Source of the DNA: Paenibacillus sp. KS-LC4
Lineage (GTDB): Bacteria > Bacillota > Bacilli > Paenibacillales > Paenibacillaceae
Assembly (NCBI RefSeq): GCF_036894955.1
Contig: NZ_CP145905.1
Location: 5,099,001-5,163,000 of the forward strand
DNA: 64,000 nucleotides
Direction of reading: 5' to 3'
The number at the start of each line of letters is the position of its first letter. Position 1 is the stretch's first letter. Below the pieces are notes generated by a model, which saw nothing but the letters and a program-made list of their open reading frames with translations, was not told the DNA's origin and searched no databases. Positions 8,121 through 16,824 of the stretch are shown one piece after another. Both the position numbers and the translations under genes were made by a program.

Positions 8121-9192
8121 GTACAACCACCGCCCCCAATAACGGGATTTCATCCTCAGCCAAAGCTAAGTTGGCAGCAGCTCCGTTAAGCGTTGTGCCA
8201 AATACATCTACAACCCCTGAAACGGTCAAAAGCCGCGCCTCGATTTGAGCAATGCGAACGGTAAGCTCCTGCAAGTTCATCCACTCTTGGCGCAGCTCCA
8301 GCAAATACGCAGAGATTTTATCCTCAATATCGCTTTGAACCTGTCCTATCGTCCTACCTTCCGCAAGCATGATGGTGGTTTCCACAGCCACCTGCACCGC
8401 GTCGACACCAGTTACCGTTACCTCATGTCCAATAGGAGCCATTCCAAGCCCAAGTCCACTGTTGATGGTTGGATCGACAGCTGTCTGAACAAGCTCAAGG
8501 AGCGTCTCCGCTGGCTTTGTCCAATCCGCAGCAATTACGGTGCATTTGACCGTGCCGCCACCGTTCCAAACCGGGAAAATCTTCGCCCCGCCTACGCCGT
8601 CAATTGAGCTGATCATTTGCTTGTAATCGGCTATATTACCGCCAAACGCCGGCTCATTCACAACGCTGTAATACCTTGCCCGCAAAGCCTCATCCGTTTC
8701 CGCTTCCTCGCCAGGCACCAAAATTTGCGTTAGCTCGGCGCGCGCCAATCCATCAACATAAGCAAGCGGCAGCAGCGTTCCGTATTTCTGATTGCCAACA
8801 ACGCCTGCTGTCTCGCAGGTCAAGGTGAAAAGTCCCGTTCCGATTTTCCCCGTCACCGTATACCTCAGATCATCAATGGCAAACCGGCTCTGCAAAGGCA
8901 CATCTACAAGCTGACCATTGCTGCCGAAAAACTCCCCTTGCCGCTGGGCGAAGGTCGCTGGCTGCCTTTCCACACCAAACTCAGCCGTGCGCCGCTCCAG
9001 CCACTCGCCCGTAGCCGTATCCGCGAACAGCAATGTCTGATTCACATCAAGCTGCGCATACATTTCTGACAGCTCGGCAGCCGCTGGCGCCAAGGCATCA
9101 TAAATAACGCTGCCCTCCCGCTTATCTACATCATCTGAAACCCGCTCCAGCATACGCTGTAAAATAAAGCTGTACGTAAATGCCTCATACAC
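8113..9192 (-). CDS. xkdT: Baseplate J / gp47-family protein (XkdT-like)
   Basis: A 359-residue baseplate wedge protein. The gpJ-like core is recognisable from residue 60 to 345: TGEWLERRTAEFGVERQPAT, the GEEAETDEALRARYYSVVN loop followed by AFGGNIADYKQMISSIDGVGGAKIFP, and the C-terminal VSGVVDVFGTTLNG. These proteins form the wedges whose rearrangement triggers sheath contraction. It overlaps both neighbours by 8 bp, which indicates translational coupling. Confidence 0.92.
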   Translation of the reverse strand: MYEAFTYSFILQRMLERVSDDVDKREGSVIYDALAPAAAELSEMYAQLDVNQTLLFADTATGEWLERRTAEFGVERQPATFAQRQGEFFGSNGQLVDVPLQSRFAIDDLRYTVTGKIGTGLFTLTCETAGVVGNQKYGTLLPLAYVDGLARAELTQILVPGEEAETDEALRARYYSVVNEPAFGGNIADYKQMISSIDGVGGAKIFPVWNGGGTVKCTVIAADWTKPAETLLELVQTAVDPTINSGLGLGMAPIGHEVTVTGVDAVQVAVETTIMLAEGRTIGQVQSDIEDKISAYLLELRQEWMNLQELTVRIAQIEARLLTVSGVVDVFGTTLNGAAANLALAEDEIPLLGAVVVHD

Positions 9193-9586
9193 GGGCCATC
9201 ACCTCCTCTTTAAAGCTTCCTTCATCGGTTACTACCGTAAAACTCACCGCTGCCTTGTCCCCCTCAACCGTCAGTTCAAAATCGGTCACTTCTGCTATGC
9301 GATCATCCGCCAGCAGCGCTTCAGTAACGCGCCGCTTGAGCTCGGATCGCACATAGAGATGAGAGGATTCATTCAATAAATCCAGCTCGGAGCCATAATC
9401 AAAGCTATAGATAAAAAAGCGATATCGCTCCGTTTGCAAAATTTTGAAAACAGCCTGCTTAATTGCACTGAGGCCATCGGTCATGCCGGACATACGCTTA
9501 TTGGCAAAATCGATATAATACGTCCGGCTAGGCTCAATCGCCGTTTCGGTCTCCAGCTCGCCAATTACTGCACCTTGTGGAATCAT
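9185..9586 (-). CDS. xkdS: DUF2634 baseplate protein (XkdS-like, gp25-like)
   Basis: A 133-residue protein of the DUF2634 family, the PBSX counterpart of the gp25/gpW lysozyme-like wedge component. The segment SAIKQAVFKILQTERYRFFIYSFDYGSEL is the diagnostic core, followed by the arginine-rich YVRSELKRRVTEALL. It probably lies at the sheath-baseplate contact and nucleates sheath assembly. It overlaps its neighbours by 4-8 bp. Confidence 0.9.
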   Translation of the reverse strand: MIPQGAVIGELETETAIEPSRTYYIDFANKRMSGMTDGLSAIKQAVFKILQTERYRFFIYSFDYGSELDLLNESSHLYVRSELKRRVTEALLADDRIAEVTDFELTVEGDKAAVSFTVVTDEGSFKEEVMARV

Positions 9587-9858
9587 GCGCTCACCCGATC
9601 CAGCACGACAAACTGTTGTCCGCCTTGAATCCGAAGCAGCAGCACAATATCATTCACTTCCAAAGCGCGGCGAATCCGCTGCACATCGCTCACGCCTTCC
9701 GGAATAATTAAAAAATCCTCCGAAAGCGTGAAACGTTGGTCAACGTTCACCTCCAGAGGATTTGTGCCGGTTACCCGGCCGATTAACACAGCGACGGGAT
9801 TTCCCGACGCATGGGCGGCAGCGCCCGCTTTTTTAATCGCATCAAGCAGTGCCATCAT
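9583..9858 (-). CDS. xkdR: DUF2577 tail protein (XkdR-like)
   Basis: A 91-residue DUF2577 protein with the family's ALLDAIKKAGAAAHASGNPVAVLIGRV start, the NPLEVNVDQRFTLSEDFLIIP middle, and the EVNDIVLLLRIQGGQQFVVLDRV C-terminal strand. Its precise role in the contractile tail is not established. Between XkdQ and XkdS it is expected at the hub or inner baseplate. Starts overlap on both sides (ATGA-type), so it is translated as part of the tail operon. Confidence 0.88.
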   Translation of the reverse strand: MMALLDAIKKAGAAAHASGNPVAVLIGRVTGTNPLEVNVDQRFTLSEDFLIIPEGVSDVQRIRRALEVNDIVLLLRIQGGQQFVVLDRVSA

Positions 9859-10823
9859 ATCACCTTCAATTCTAATGTCATCGTATGCGCGTCCGCTTCA
9901 AGCTTGTGGGAGCATTCATCGACCAGAAAATAATGTCCAATGTCCAGTTCCTCAATGACAATCGGAACATAGGAGCCTGCACGTACGCGTAAATCACCAA
10001 TCGCTTCAATGCTGAGGCTGCGCTGCTCCCGATTTTTCAGCTTCAGCAGCTGATCCAGCAATTCATTAATTTGCGCACTGTTCATTTGCTCGTCGGCTAC
10101 CTGATAAAATTGCAGCAGACCCCATTTGGCGATATTCGCGCTGTCCTGTCCAATGTAGACGTCGCGCTTCCCGGTTTCCTTATTGTTTTGCACTACTTTG
10201 ATCTTATTGTAAGATTCGCTGTCGATTGAGCTTTTGTACCCAAAATCCGTCATCAGGCTCCAATCGCCAATAATAGCATCCGTCTTCATGTCCTCGATAT
10301 TGCGAAGCGTCAAAGCACCTGCCTCATCGTACAATACAAAGTTGCCCTTATCGTTAATCAGCGTATAATCGAGCGCCTTGCACATGATGTCGAGCAGCTT
10401 TTTGTTATCCTCAACCATAGAAGGAATGACATATTCCGTCTCCGCCAGCGTTCCTATTTTCAAGCCCGTATCCTCAGCAATTTGCTTAATCATTTGGGTA
10501 GCAGTTTTGTTGCTGAACACATACGTATCGCTCATTAGCAAATAACGAAGCTGGTCATACGCCTTGATCGTAACACTTTCATCCCTGCCAAAATTGTATT
10601 CAAACACATAGCCGTAAAATATGACCTGCCCATCCTTCGACAGACGCACGACATCGCCATTATTAACGGTGAAAGCCTGATGCTGATAAGGAGCGCCCTT
10701 AATAAGCGTAAAATCCAAGCTCGATGCAGAGCCTGTCCGCTTCGTTTTATACGTTAGGGAAGGAACGAGATTTGTCACATTCCACACTTTTCCATTCCGG
10801 TTATCAATTAAAATTTCCAGCAT
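9855..10823 (-). CDS. xkdQ: XkdQ/YqbQ-family baseplate hub protein (gpD-like)
   Basis: A 322-residue hub protein related to the gpD/gp27-like hub. The pattern is an N-terminal beta-domain (RTGSASSLDFTLIKGAPYQHQAFTV, NGDVVRLSKDGQVIFYGYVFE), a middle with MIKQIAEDTGLKIGTLAETEY, and a C-terminal part with LLDQLLKLKNREQRSLSIEAIGDLRVRAGSYVPI. Proteins of this family are sometimes labelled hydrolases, but no catalytic motif is visible here. It probably forms the hub at the tip of the tube under the LysM protein. It is coupled to xkdR by a 4-bp overlap. Confidence 0.9.
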   Translation of the reverse strand: MLEILIDNRNGKVWNVTNLVPSLTYKTKRTGSASSLDFTLIKGAPYQHQAFTVNNGDVVRLSKDGQVIFYGYVFEYNFGRDESVTIKAYDQLRYLLMSDTYVFSNKTATQMIKQIAEDTGLKIGTLAETEYVIPSMVEDNKKLLDIMCKALDYTLINDKGNFVLYDEAGALTLRNIEDMKTDAIIGDWSLMTDFGYKSSIDSESYNKIKVVQNNKETGKRDVYIGQDSANIAKWGLLQFYQVADEQMNSAQINELLDQLLKLKNREQRSLSIEAIGDLRVRAGSYVPIVIEELDIGHYFLVDECSHKLEADAHTMTLELKVI

Positions 10824-10827
10824 CTTA

Positions 10828-11496
10828 TCACCCCGGCAGCTTCAGCACCCTGCCGATTTGCAGCCTGCGCAGCTCAGAATCGGCGATGCCATTCAGCTTC
10901 TGTATTTCCTTCCAACGCGACTCGTTACCGAGTTGCTTTCGGGCTACCCCAATGAGCGTATCGCCTCTTACGAGCGTATAGGTTTTCGGGGTTTCCTTCG
11001 TCTGTCGCTCTTTCTTGCTGCCCTTCTTTTGGCTTTTATTAATCTCTACAGGCCTTGCCTTGTAGAACACATACTTCTTCAGTCCAAGGCTGTATTCAAT
11101 ATCACCAGAGCCCGCCGCTTCCCGCCATTCAAACTTCTCAATGCTGACGGCAAGATTCAGATCGAAGGAGGCACCTGTGAAAATAAAGCGGATCGGACGT
11201 TTCTTTTTCATCCAGTCCTGGATCAAGGTCAAATAAACATAGGGCTCAAGCAGCGTCTCACTGGCGATAAACGAATAATTCGCTCCGGGCGCAGGAAAAA
11301 AGCTGTCGAAGGAAATCTCCGTCAGCTTCGGGCTTTGAATCACATTAATTTCGCCAAGACCAGATACGTCGTAAGATTTGCCGCTAGTTGCGTCGCTAAT
11401 TTGCAGCTCAGCCGGATTAACCGGCAGTTGAAAGCCGCTTTCCTGATTATTATAGCTGAGCCAAATACCGTACTCGTGATGCTTGTTCGTAATCAT
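10828..11496 (-). CDS. xkdP: LysM-domain tail protein (XkdP-like)
   Basis: A 222-residue protein with an N-terminal phage-tail domain (residues 1-140, GFQLPVNPAELQISD, then a beta-rich region) and one C-terminal LysM module (about 172-220: YTLVRGDTLIGVARKQLGN, then LQIGRVLKLP). A lysine-rich linker (KSQKKGSKKERQTKE) joins them. LysM binds peptidoglycan glycan chains, and gpX-like LysM proteins sit at the tube-baseplate junction. It overlaps the tape-measure stop by 1 bp and is followed after 4 bp by xkdQ. Confidence 0.92.
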   Translation of the reverse strand: MITNKHHEYGIWLSYNNQESGFQLPVNPAELQISDATSGKSYDVSGLGEINVIQSPKLTEISFDSFFPAPGANYSFIASETLLEPYVYLTLIQDWMKKKRPIRFIFTGASFDLNLAVSIEKFEWREAAGSGDIEYSLGLKKYVFYKARPVEINKSQKKGSKKERQTKETPKTYTLVRGDTLIGVARKQLGNESRWKEIQKLNGIADSELRRLQIGRVLKLPG

Positions 11497-13877
11497 TAAG
11501 CATACACCCCTTCCGCCGACGAAGCGATTTGCTCATTCAAGGAGCGCTCAATACGGCTAATGATGGTGTCGATATCGGTGCCGTTGTTAATGTCGCCGGT
11601 TTGTACACTTACGGTCGGCTGAAGCGACACGAAGTTTTGAATGTTTTTCATCTCCGCAAGCTCGCGCATCGTCTTAAGGTCCTCGCTGGCGATGTCGACG
11701 GTGTCATTAACCTTGCCGACTTCGTCGACTTTGTTGACGTTGGCGATGTCAGGTGTCTGTCCCGCACCCATGCCGGTTGCTGCTCCTGCGCCGTTGTTTC
11801 CTGTACCACCTGGTGTTTCAGCCGTTTTAGGCTGCGTGAAACCTCCACCTAGATCAGTGCTAAAATCACCCAACTTATCCGTCAGGCTTGTAGTCATATC
11901 TGATCCTTTACCAAAGCCAGTTTTAAACGAATCTCCTAAATCCATATTGTCCATTCTGTTTCCAGAGAAATCCTTAACCTTTTTTTCAGACGTTGGCTTA
12001 AATTTTTCAAGAGAATCACTGTCAAGCTTCGCTATTATGTCCCATTCAGTTCCAGTTATACTGTTGACCTTTTCTATTATCCAGTTGATTCCATCTATAA
12101 ATCCATTAATAAAAGTATTAAAGTATCCCATTAACCCCACGAGAATATTGTAAACCAAATTTTGAATAGCATACCACGGATCGATGATGAGATTAGCTAT
12201 GAACTCCATGAAAGAAACAATAGCGTTCCAAAAAAGTGCAATAATATTATGAATATTTGCAAACATGACATAAAAGATACCTACTACAAATCCAACTATG
12301 TCCGCAACTGTCCCACCAAAGACAATGACAGCTGCGACTAATAATCCCACTACTAAAATAACGGCTAGTATCGGCCAATTCAGTGCTAACCACGCTAATA
12401 CCTGCAAAAAAAGAGGAATCAGCATACTATATAATCCTGCGATCATAGTAGGAATCAAAAAGACTGCCGCTGTTAGTAACATCGCAGCAATTGCTGGCCA
12501 ATACGTTATTATAGTTGTTACTACCCATAATGCTGCATCCCCCAGCATGACAAAAAGTTCTGCTGCAAAGCTTAATCCAGCACTGAGGATATCAAAAAAG
12601 CCTTGAAGTTGTCCGCTATTAAAAGCTTCCTGAACCCTTGCAATGAATGGGGAAAGGACATCCAATGCCCCCATTCCTGCGCCAGCCAAGGAGGTTTTCA
12701 AATTACTAACAAGTGTATTGATTTGACTTTGTGGACTTTTATATACAATATCCAATTCAGCTATACCGAGATTTGCATTTTCAAAAACTTGATTAAGTCC
12801 AGTCAAAAAGCCATCCACATCGCCAGTATTAATGTATGCTTGCGGATCGAAGCCCTCTGCCGCATCTGAAGAAATACCATATTGTCTCATTAATAACGTC
12901 ATATCGCCGTTCATCGCAGCTTTTATGGCCTCACCCGACTTGGCAGTACCTCCTTCTTGTGGATCAAATGCCGCAAGCTGCATAGCCATAGAGGTCATCT
13001 TCGTATATTGATCCATATTCTCAGCCATCGGAAGAAGCGTCATCGTATTTTTAAGTGCTTCAGTAGGGTCAATCCCTGCTGAAATCGCCTGATTCCTTAC
13101 CGTCTCAAAAATGGCCGTGCCTTTGTCCTTACTCCCCGTACGTGCAATTAACAAATCCTTTTGAGTACGTTCGCTTAATGCACCTTTCAGGGATATTGCT
13201 GCTAGCTCAGAAGCGAATTTCAAGAGCTGCGTTTTAATAGCACTGAAAGGAGTAAGAAACGAATCATCCACTGGTTTTTTCAATGCGTTAAGTAACGTAT
13301 CCTTCAACGACGATTTTGCTGCACTGCCAGCTTCCTTTAGAGGCGTAGTTAGCATATCCTGGAACGTTTTTTTGAATATATTACCGACACCTTGTAGTGG
13401 CACATTGAGCATGTCCTTAAATGACGGTTTTGCTACACTATTATCTTCTTTTAGAGGTGTTTTCAACATATCCTGAAATGAATTTTGAAATACTTTTCCA
13501 ACCCTCTGGGTCATATTCTGCAATTTTGAATCTATTGCATTACCCGCATCTGTTAGTGGTGTAATTAAGAGATTCTCCCAAGACAATTTTGGTGCGCTTG
13601 CTCCCTTTAGCATGCCACCTAGCCCTGACATACCTGAACCACTGCTCTTAGCGGCAGTCGCATTGAAGCTGCTTAACGTTTTGCCAAGTGTTGAAACTAC
13701 TCGGTTCATCTCGTTCATCGTTTTGTTCAGCTTATTGAATTCCGAGGCTGCAGCAAACGTTTGCTGGGTTGAGGCGGCGCCGGTCTGTACCATGAACAAC
13801 AACGTATTTTTCAACTGATCCAGCATTTTAACAGCACTTGCAGCAGCACTAGCATCCAATTTTACCGTATCGGCCAT
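11496..13877 (-). CDS. xkdO: Tail tape measure protein (XkdO-like)
   Basis: A 793-residue tape measure. The N-terminus is helical and Ser/Ala-rich. Residues about 90-205 carry repeated motifs (FQDMLKTPLKE, FKDMLNVPLQG, FQDMLTTPLKE). The centre (about 430-560) has several long hydrophobic segments, as expected of a protein that sits in the tube and enters a membrane. The C-terminus is Gly-rich, then acidic. At roughly 1.5 angstrom per residue it predicts a tail near 120 nm (an estimate). Both ends of the gene resemble the GC content of the flanks, while the middle (about 11830-13730) is AT-richer, suggesting a swapped module. Confidence 0.9.
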   Translation of the reverse strand: MADTVKLDASAAASAVKMLDQLKNTLLFMVQTGAASTQQTFAAASEFNKLNKTMNEMNRVVSTLGKTLSSFNATAAKSSGSGMSGLGGMLKGASAPKLSWENLLITPLTDAGNAIDSKLQNMTQRVGKVFQNSFQDMLKTPLKEDNSVAKPSFKDMLNVPLQGVGNIFKKTFQDMLTTPLKEAGSAAKSSLKDTLLNALKKPVDDSFLTPFSAIKTQLLKFASELAAISLKGALSERTQKDLLIARTGSKDKGTAIFETVRNQAISAGIDPTEALKNTMTLLPMAENMDQYTKMTSMAMQLAAFDPQEGGTAKSGEAIKAAMNGDMTLLMRQYGISSDAAEGFDPQAYINTGDVDGFLTGLNQVFENANLGIAELDIVYKSPQSQINTLVSNLKTSLAGAGMGALDVLSPFIARVQEAFNSGQLQGFFDILSAGLSFAAELFVMLGDAALWVVTTIITYWPAIAAMLLTAAVFLIPTMIAGLYSMLIPLFLQVLAWLALNWPILAVILVVGLLVAAVIVFGGTVADIVGFVVGIFYVMFANIHNIIALFWNAIVSFMEFIANLIIDPWYAIQNLVYNILVGLMGYFNTFINGFIDGINWIIEKVNSITGTEWDIIAKLDSDSLEKFKPTSEKKVKDFSGNRMDNMDLGDSFKTGFGKGSDMTTSLTDKLGDFSTDLGGGFTQPKTAETPGGTGNNGAGAATGMGAGQTPDIANVNKVDEVGKVNDTVDIASEDLKTMRELAEMKNIQNFVSLQPTVSVQTGDINNGTDIDTIISRIERSLNEQIASSAEGVYA

Positions 13878-13941
13878 CCTTCCACCTCCTTAACAGAACA
13901 AAAGCGCCCTCTAATAGAGAAGCGCCGTCCCGTTACCTTCA

Positions 13942-14537
13942 TTATTTCTTCTTCATTTTGGCCCGCTGCTTTTTCTCGCTGTCGATGCGGACGTCGATCA
14001 TTGCGTAAATCGCCGCCCGCTCGCGGCGAGACATGCTCATTAGCTCATGGGGCAAAATGCGAAGCTCGTGGAGGGCGTAGTAGGCGTAATTCGCTTCCCC
14101 GTCGCCCTCTTTAATTAGTTTTTTACTTCATCGCTCAGCTCATTCAGACTTTGATTAAAGCCATTGATTTCCTGCACACGCTGTACGAGCGAAGCATATT
14201 CGCCCGGACGCAGCATTTTGCGGAGCAGGTGCTCAGCGCCCATCGTGCCGTACGATTTTTGCAGCTCGGCATCCTTCAAGCTCGGATACCCAATGCTGCT
14301 TACGACCAGCTTAGCCAAATATTCATCCGTATTCGTCTCCGGCACGAAGGTGCCGTTTTTACCCTTCACCTTGCGGGTTGCGGATTTGCGGCATTCCTCG
14401 TTCTCCGCCTCCGTCATGCTGCGCAGCTCCCAGGCTACCGGGTTGCCGTCTGCATCCTTGAATCGCTCGGATACGACGAATTTCTCCGTCGCCTCCGCAG
14501 CTGTATTTTGCGCAAAAAACAAGCTTAAGTCACTCAT
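13942..14537 (-). CDS. Tail assembly chaperone, G-T fusion product made by -1 frameshifting
   Basis: The zero-frame product ends at 14115. A canonical A AAA AAC heptamer in the zero frame lies at 14124-14118, directly before the TAA. A -1 slip there continues for 58 further codons (LIKEGDGEANYAYYALHE and on to a lysine-rich end) and stops at 13944-13942, giving a fusion of about 198 residues. This is the G/GT arrangement of tail assembly chaperones; the GT extension recruits tube subunits to the tape measure. The extension lacks its own start codon with a ribosome binding site, which supports the frameshift. Not shown experimentally here. Confidence 0.8.
14115..14537 (-). CDS. xkdN: Tail assembly chaperone, zero-frame product (XkdN-like, gpG equivalent)
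   Basis: A 140-residue acidic helical protein located between the tube and tape-measure genes, exactly where tail assembly chaperones are encoded. Recognisable parts are SLFFAQNTAAEATEKFVVSERF at the start and the YGTMGAEHLLRKMLRPGEYASLVQRV core. It would coat the tape measure during assembly and not remain in the particle. A small part of its translation should frameshift near the end into the T extension. Confidence 0.88.
   Translation of the reverse strand: MSDLSLFFAQNTAAEATEKFVVSERFKDADGNPVAWELRSMTEAENEECRKSATRKVKGKNGTFVPETNTDEYLAKLVVSSIGYPSLKDAELQKSYGTMGAEHLLRKMLRPGEYASLVQRVQEINGFNQSLNELSDEVKN
14118..14124 (-). promoter_or_regulatory. -1 ribosomal frameshift slippery site A AAA AAC
   Basis: On the minus strand the zero-frame codons are GTA AAA AAC TAA, so the heptamer A AAA AAC is in the X XXY YYZ phase and abuts the stop codon. 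The -1 frame stays open for 58 codons downstream. A GC-rich stretch begins about 20 nt downstream and could form a stimulatory structure, which was not modelled. Confidence 0.85.
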
Positions 14538-14579
14538 TTGCTACCTCCATGGATTGGGTTTATTTTAAATCATGCTATT

Positions 14580-15044
14580 TTATACGCGCGTTGGCGCTTT
14601 GAAGCTTTCAGCAATATCGACGCCGTCGAAGGTGAACTCCAGCTCTTCCTCAAGCGCTTCGCTCTCTGTATCGAGCTTGCCGATAATGACCTTGTTCAGA
14701 TTGACGTTGTACAGAACAACCTCCTGGCGGCCGATCGTCGAGGTTGGATCTTCGTTGATGATGTGAACATCAAAGTTCGTATCAATGCCCGTTTTTACAT
14801 AATCGAGCATCATTTGGCGGAATTTCGACGTCACATAATACACCGTCATGCTGCCGGTACCCGACCAGCCCGTCGCTTTATGCTGCAATGCGCGATGACC
14901 GAGCGTCTTAATTTCCGCCTTCGTCTTCTCCACGCTTGCTTCAAGCGTTTTAATATAGAACATTTCCTCGTTTTGGCCGTTGATTTTCGCATAAGCGCGT
15001 CCCTCTTGCCCCGAAATCGTATCTCCTGCATGCAAAAATGCCAT
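14580..15044 (-). CDS. xkdM: Tail tube protein (XkdM-like)
   Basis: A 154-residue tube subunit of the XkdM family (phage_tail_2-like). Diagnostic parts are the N-terminal HAGDTISGQEGRAYAKINGQ and the middle ATGWSGTGSMTVYYVTSKFRQMML, then ELEFTFDGVDIAESF near the C-terminus. It stacks as hexameric rings to make the inner tube that is driven through the target envelope. It follows the sheath gene directly, separated by 1 bp, as in PBSX and diffocin-type loci. Confidence 0.93.
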   Translation of the reverse strand: MAFLHAGDTISGQEGRAYAKINGQNEEMFYIKTLEASVEKTKAEIKTLGHRALQHKATGWSGTGSMTVYYVTSKFRQMMLDYVKTGIDTNFDVHIINEDPTSTIGRQEVVLYNVNLNKVIIGKLDTESEALEEELEFTFDGVDIAESFKAPTRV

Positions 15045-15045
15045 A

Positions 15046-16362
15046 TTACTTCACCGTCACTTTCATGTATACTTTTTCAATGCTGTCAACCGGCTGGATG
15101 TAGACGTTAATGATGATGCTGTCAGAAGCCTCGCCCGCTTCCACCGTAAGGTCGGTTTGGGAATTAAAGTTTTGAATCGCATTGCCATCCTGAAGCAGCG
15201 TCAAATATTTCACGCATTCGCTGCGGAATAGGCTGCGGCCATCTGGGTTGTTATCAATTTTGCCGATGTATTGCGTCTCGAACAGCTTTTTCATGTCGGT
15301 CGCAATGCCGTCCAGCACGCGGATAACGCGGTTTTTCGCAAAAGAAGGATTTTTTCCTGGCACATAGGTAACCAGAGAGTTAATGTCCTGCTCCACGATG
15401 ACACGACCGCCGTTTGGCGTGAACAAAAACTCACCCGCACGCAAAGCCTGCTCGATTTGCGAATTTGAATAACGAACGTCCGTATCCACCGCACCTTCGT
15501 ACACGCTGTAAGTAAGCGACTCACTCATGCTTGCGCCGGAAGTAGCAGCTGCCACCCATACGGTTGCCTGCTCGGCATTCACAGCTGTACCGTCTTCAAG
15601 CTTGACGCCATTTTTCACGCTGATGATGCCTTCATAATCCGATAGTGGAGCATTCGCCAGCACGACCTGAATTTTCTTGCCATCATTTTCGCGCAGTCTG
15701 CGGGCAAAAGCGGCGTAAACCGACTTCAGCGAGCTGTCGCCAGACACAAGCGCCACCGTATTAAATTGTTGCAGCTCAACAGCTGCCAAATAATCCAGAT
15801 GATTTTGATTCGTCACCGTGCCGTTCGCACCTCCAGCAAGTACGGTGCCAGCTGTTGCAACAAGCGAGCCCGTGCCGCTGAAATCGACGAAGCGATTGGA
15901 TTCAAGAGCAGCAATCGCAGCCACTGTCTGCGAATCCACCTCTTCACCTGCCAAGTAAGTAACAACGTCGAATTGATCTTCATCATCCACATTGCTCTGA
16001 ACCGCTACTGTAATATCGTTACCCCGGATACCGCCAAATTTGGCTGTTGCAACTAGGCCGCCAATCGTTGCCGTCGCTTTCGTTCCTGCATTCAAGCGGT
16101 AGAGCAGCAAAGTCTGTGCCCGTTTCAAAGCCTCACGAACGAGCAGCACTTCCGGCGCAGTTACATCATAACCGAGCACACTGCGCAGATCGTCGCCTGC
16201 TTTAATGGAAATCATCGTTTGCGGAGCGCCCCAGTTCAGCGTCAGCGCCGTTGATACGATGCCGCGTTCCCCTACGTTTGCTGCCGATTGCGGCTCAGCC
16301 GCGAAATTAATGTATACCCCTGGTCTTGCTTTTGTTTGCGTTGTCCAAGTTCCTCCTGCCAT
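15046..16362 (-). CDS. xkdK: Contractile tail sheath protein (XkdK-like)
   Basis: A 438-residue sheath protein. Family marks are the N-terminal RPGVYINFAAEPQSAANVGERGIV, the ALTLNWGAP strand, and the C-terminal domain with VIVEQDINSLVTYVPGKNPSFAKNRVIRVLDGIATDMKKLFETQYIGK, which forms the sheath interlock. Contraction of this sheath powers membrane puncture, so its presence shows that the particle is contractile (R-type) rather than flexible (F-type). Confidence 0.95.
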   Translation of the reverse strand: MAGGTWTTQTKARPGVYINFAAEPQSAANVGERGIVSTALTLNWGAPQTMISIKAGDDLRSVLGYDVTAPEVLLVREALKRAQTLLLYRLNAGTKATATIGGLVATAKFGGIRGNDITVAVQSNVDDEDQFDVVTYLAGEEVDSQTVAAIAALESNRFVDFSGTGSLVATAGTVLAGGANGTVTNQNHLDYLAAVELQQFNTVALVSGDSSLKSVYAAFARRLRENDGKKIQVVLANAPLSDYEGIISVKNGVKLEDGTAVNAEQATVWVAAATSGASMSESLTYSVYEGAVDTDVRYSNSQIEQALRAGEFLFTPNGGRVIVEQDINSLVTYVPGKNPSFAKNRVIRVLDGIATDMKKLFETQYIGKIDNNPDGRSLFRSECVKYLTLLQDGNAIQNFNSQTDLTVEAGEASDSIIINVYIQPVDSIEKVYMKVTVK

Positions 16363-16365
16363 GAT

Positions 16366-16554
16366 TTACATGACCTCCTTTTGTGAATATGCTTGTAATT
16401 GCTGTTTGACCTGCTCATGGGAGTAAGTGCTCTGCTCGTCCAAAATGACGTTCAGCACATCCTTCTCTCCTGCGGAATACCTCGCTGCTGCCAGCAGCTT
16501 CTGCTTGCTGTGCTTTGCTTCCAGCGTGCCTTGCCTATGTTCCTGATCGTTCAC
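16366..16554 (-). CDS. Small protein upstream of the sheath gene
   Basis: A 62-residue protein from the GTG at 16554, chosen because AGGAGGG lies 9 nt upstream; a longer ATG frame reaches 16605 without such a site. The middle is helical (KQKLLAAARYSAGEKDVLNVILDEQ). It lies 3 bp before the sheath gene. Small proteins of unknown function occupy this position in PBSX-like loci. No catalytic motif is visible. Confidence 0.55.
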   Translation of the reverse strand: MNDQEHRQGTLEAKHSKQKLLAAARYSAGEKDVLNVILDEQSTYSHEQVKQQLQAYSQKEVM

Positions 16555-16824
16555 CGCTGCTTCCCTCCTGTTTCCTCCAAGCTCGCCTTGCGGCTTTGTT
16601 CCCATCTCATCTGGCGATTACCAGACTTGACGCTGCTGCTGTAAAGGTTCCTTCATCTGGAGCTACATGTCCTCACCCCCTTTCCTGTTAAGATATTTAA
16701 ATTACTTTAAATTATGAAAAGAGGATTTAAAATACCTAGCGAGCATCGCTTGTTGCCGTCGCTCATTTGGTGACAATATCATAATAACACGGTTTTGAAG
16801 GCTGTTTCGGACACCGAGCGGACA
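16555..16824 (-). promoter_or_regulatory. Gene-free leader between activator and structural operon; likely late promoter
   Basis: About 270 bp without a convincing gene, between the sigma-like activator and the first structural gene, so the structural promoter is expected here. AT-rich direct repeats AATTTAAA lie around 16694-16715 on the minus strand, with a degenerate operator-like GGTATTTTAAAT nearby. No consensus sigma-A promoter was found, which fits a promoter that needs the upstream activator. This is inference only. Confidence 0.35.
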
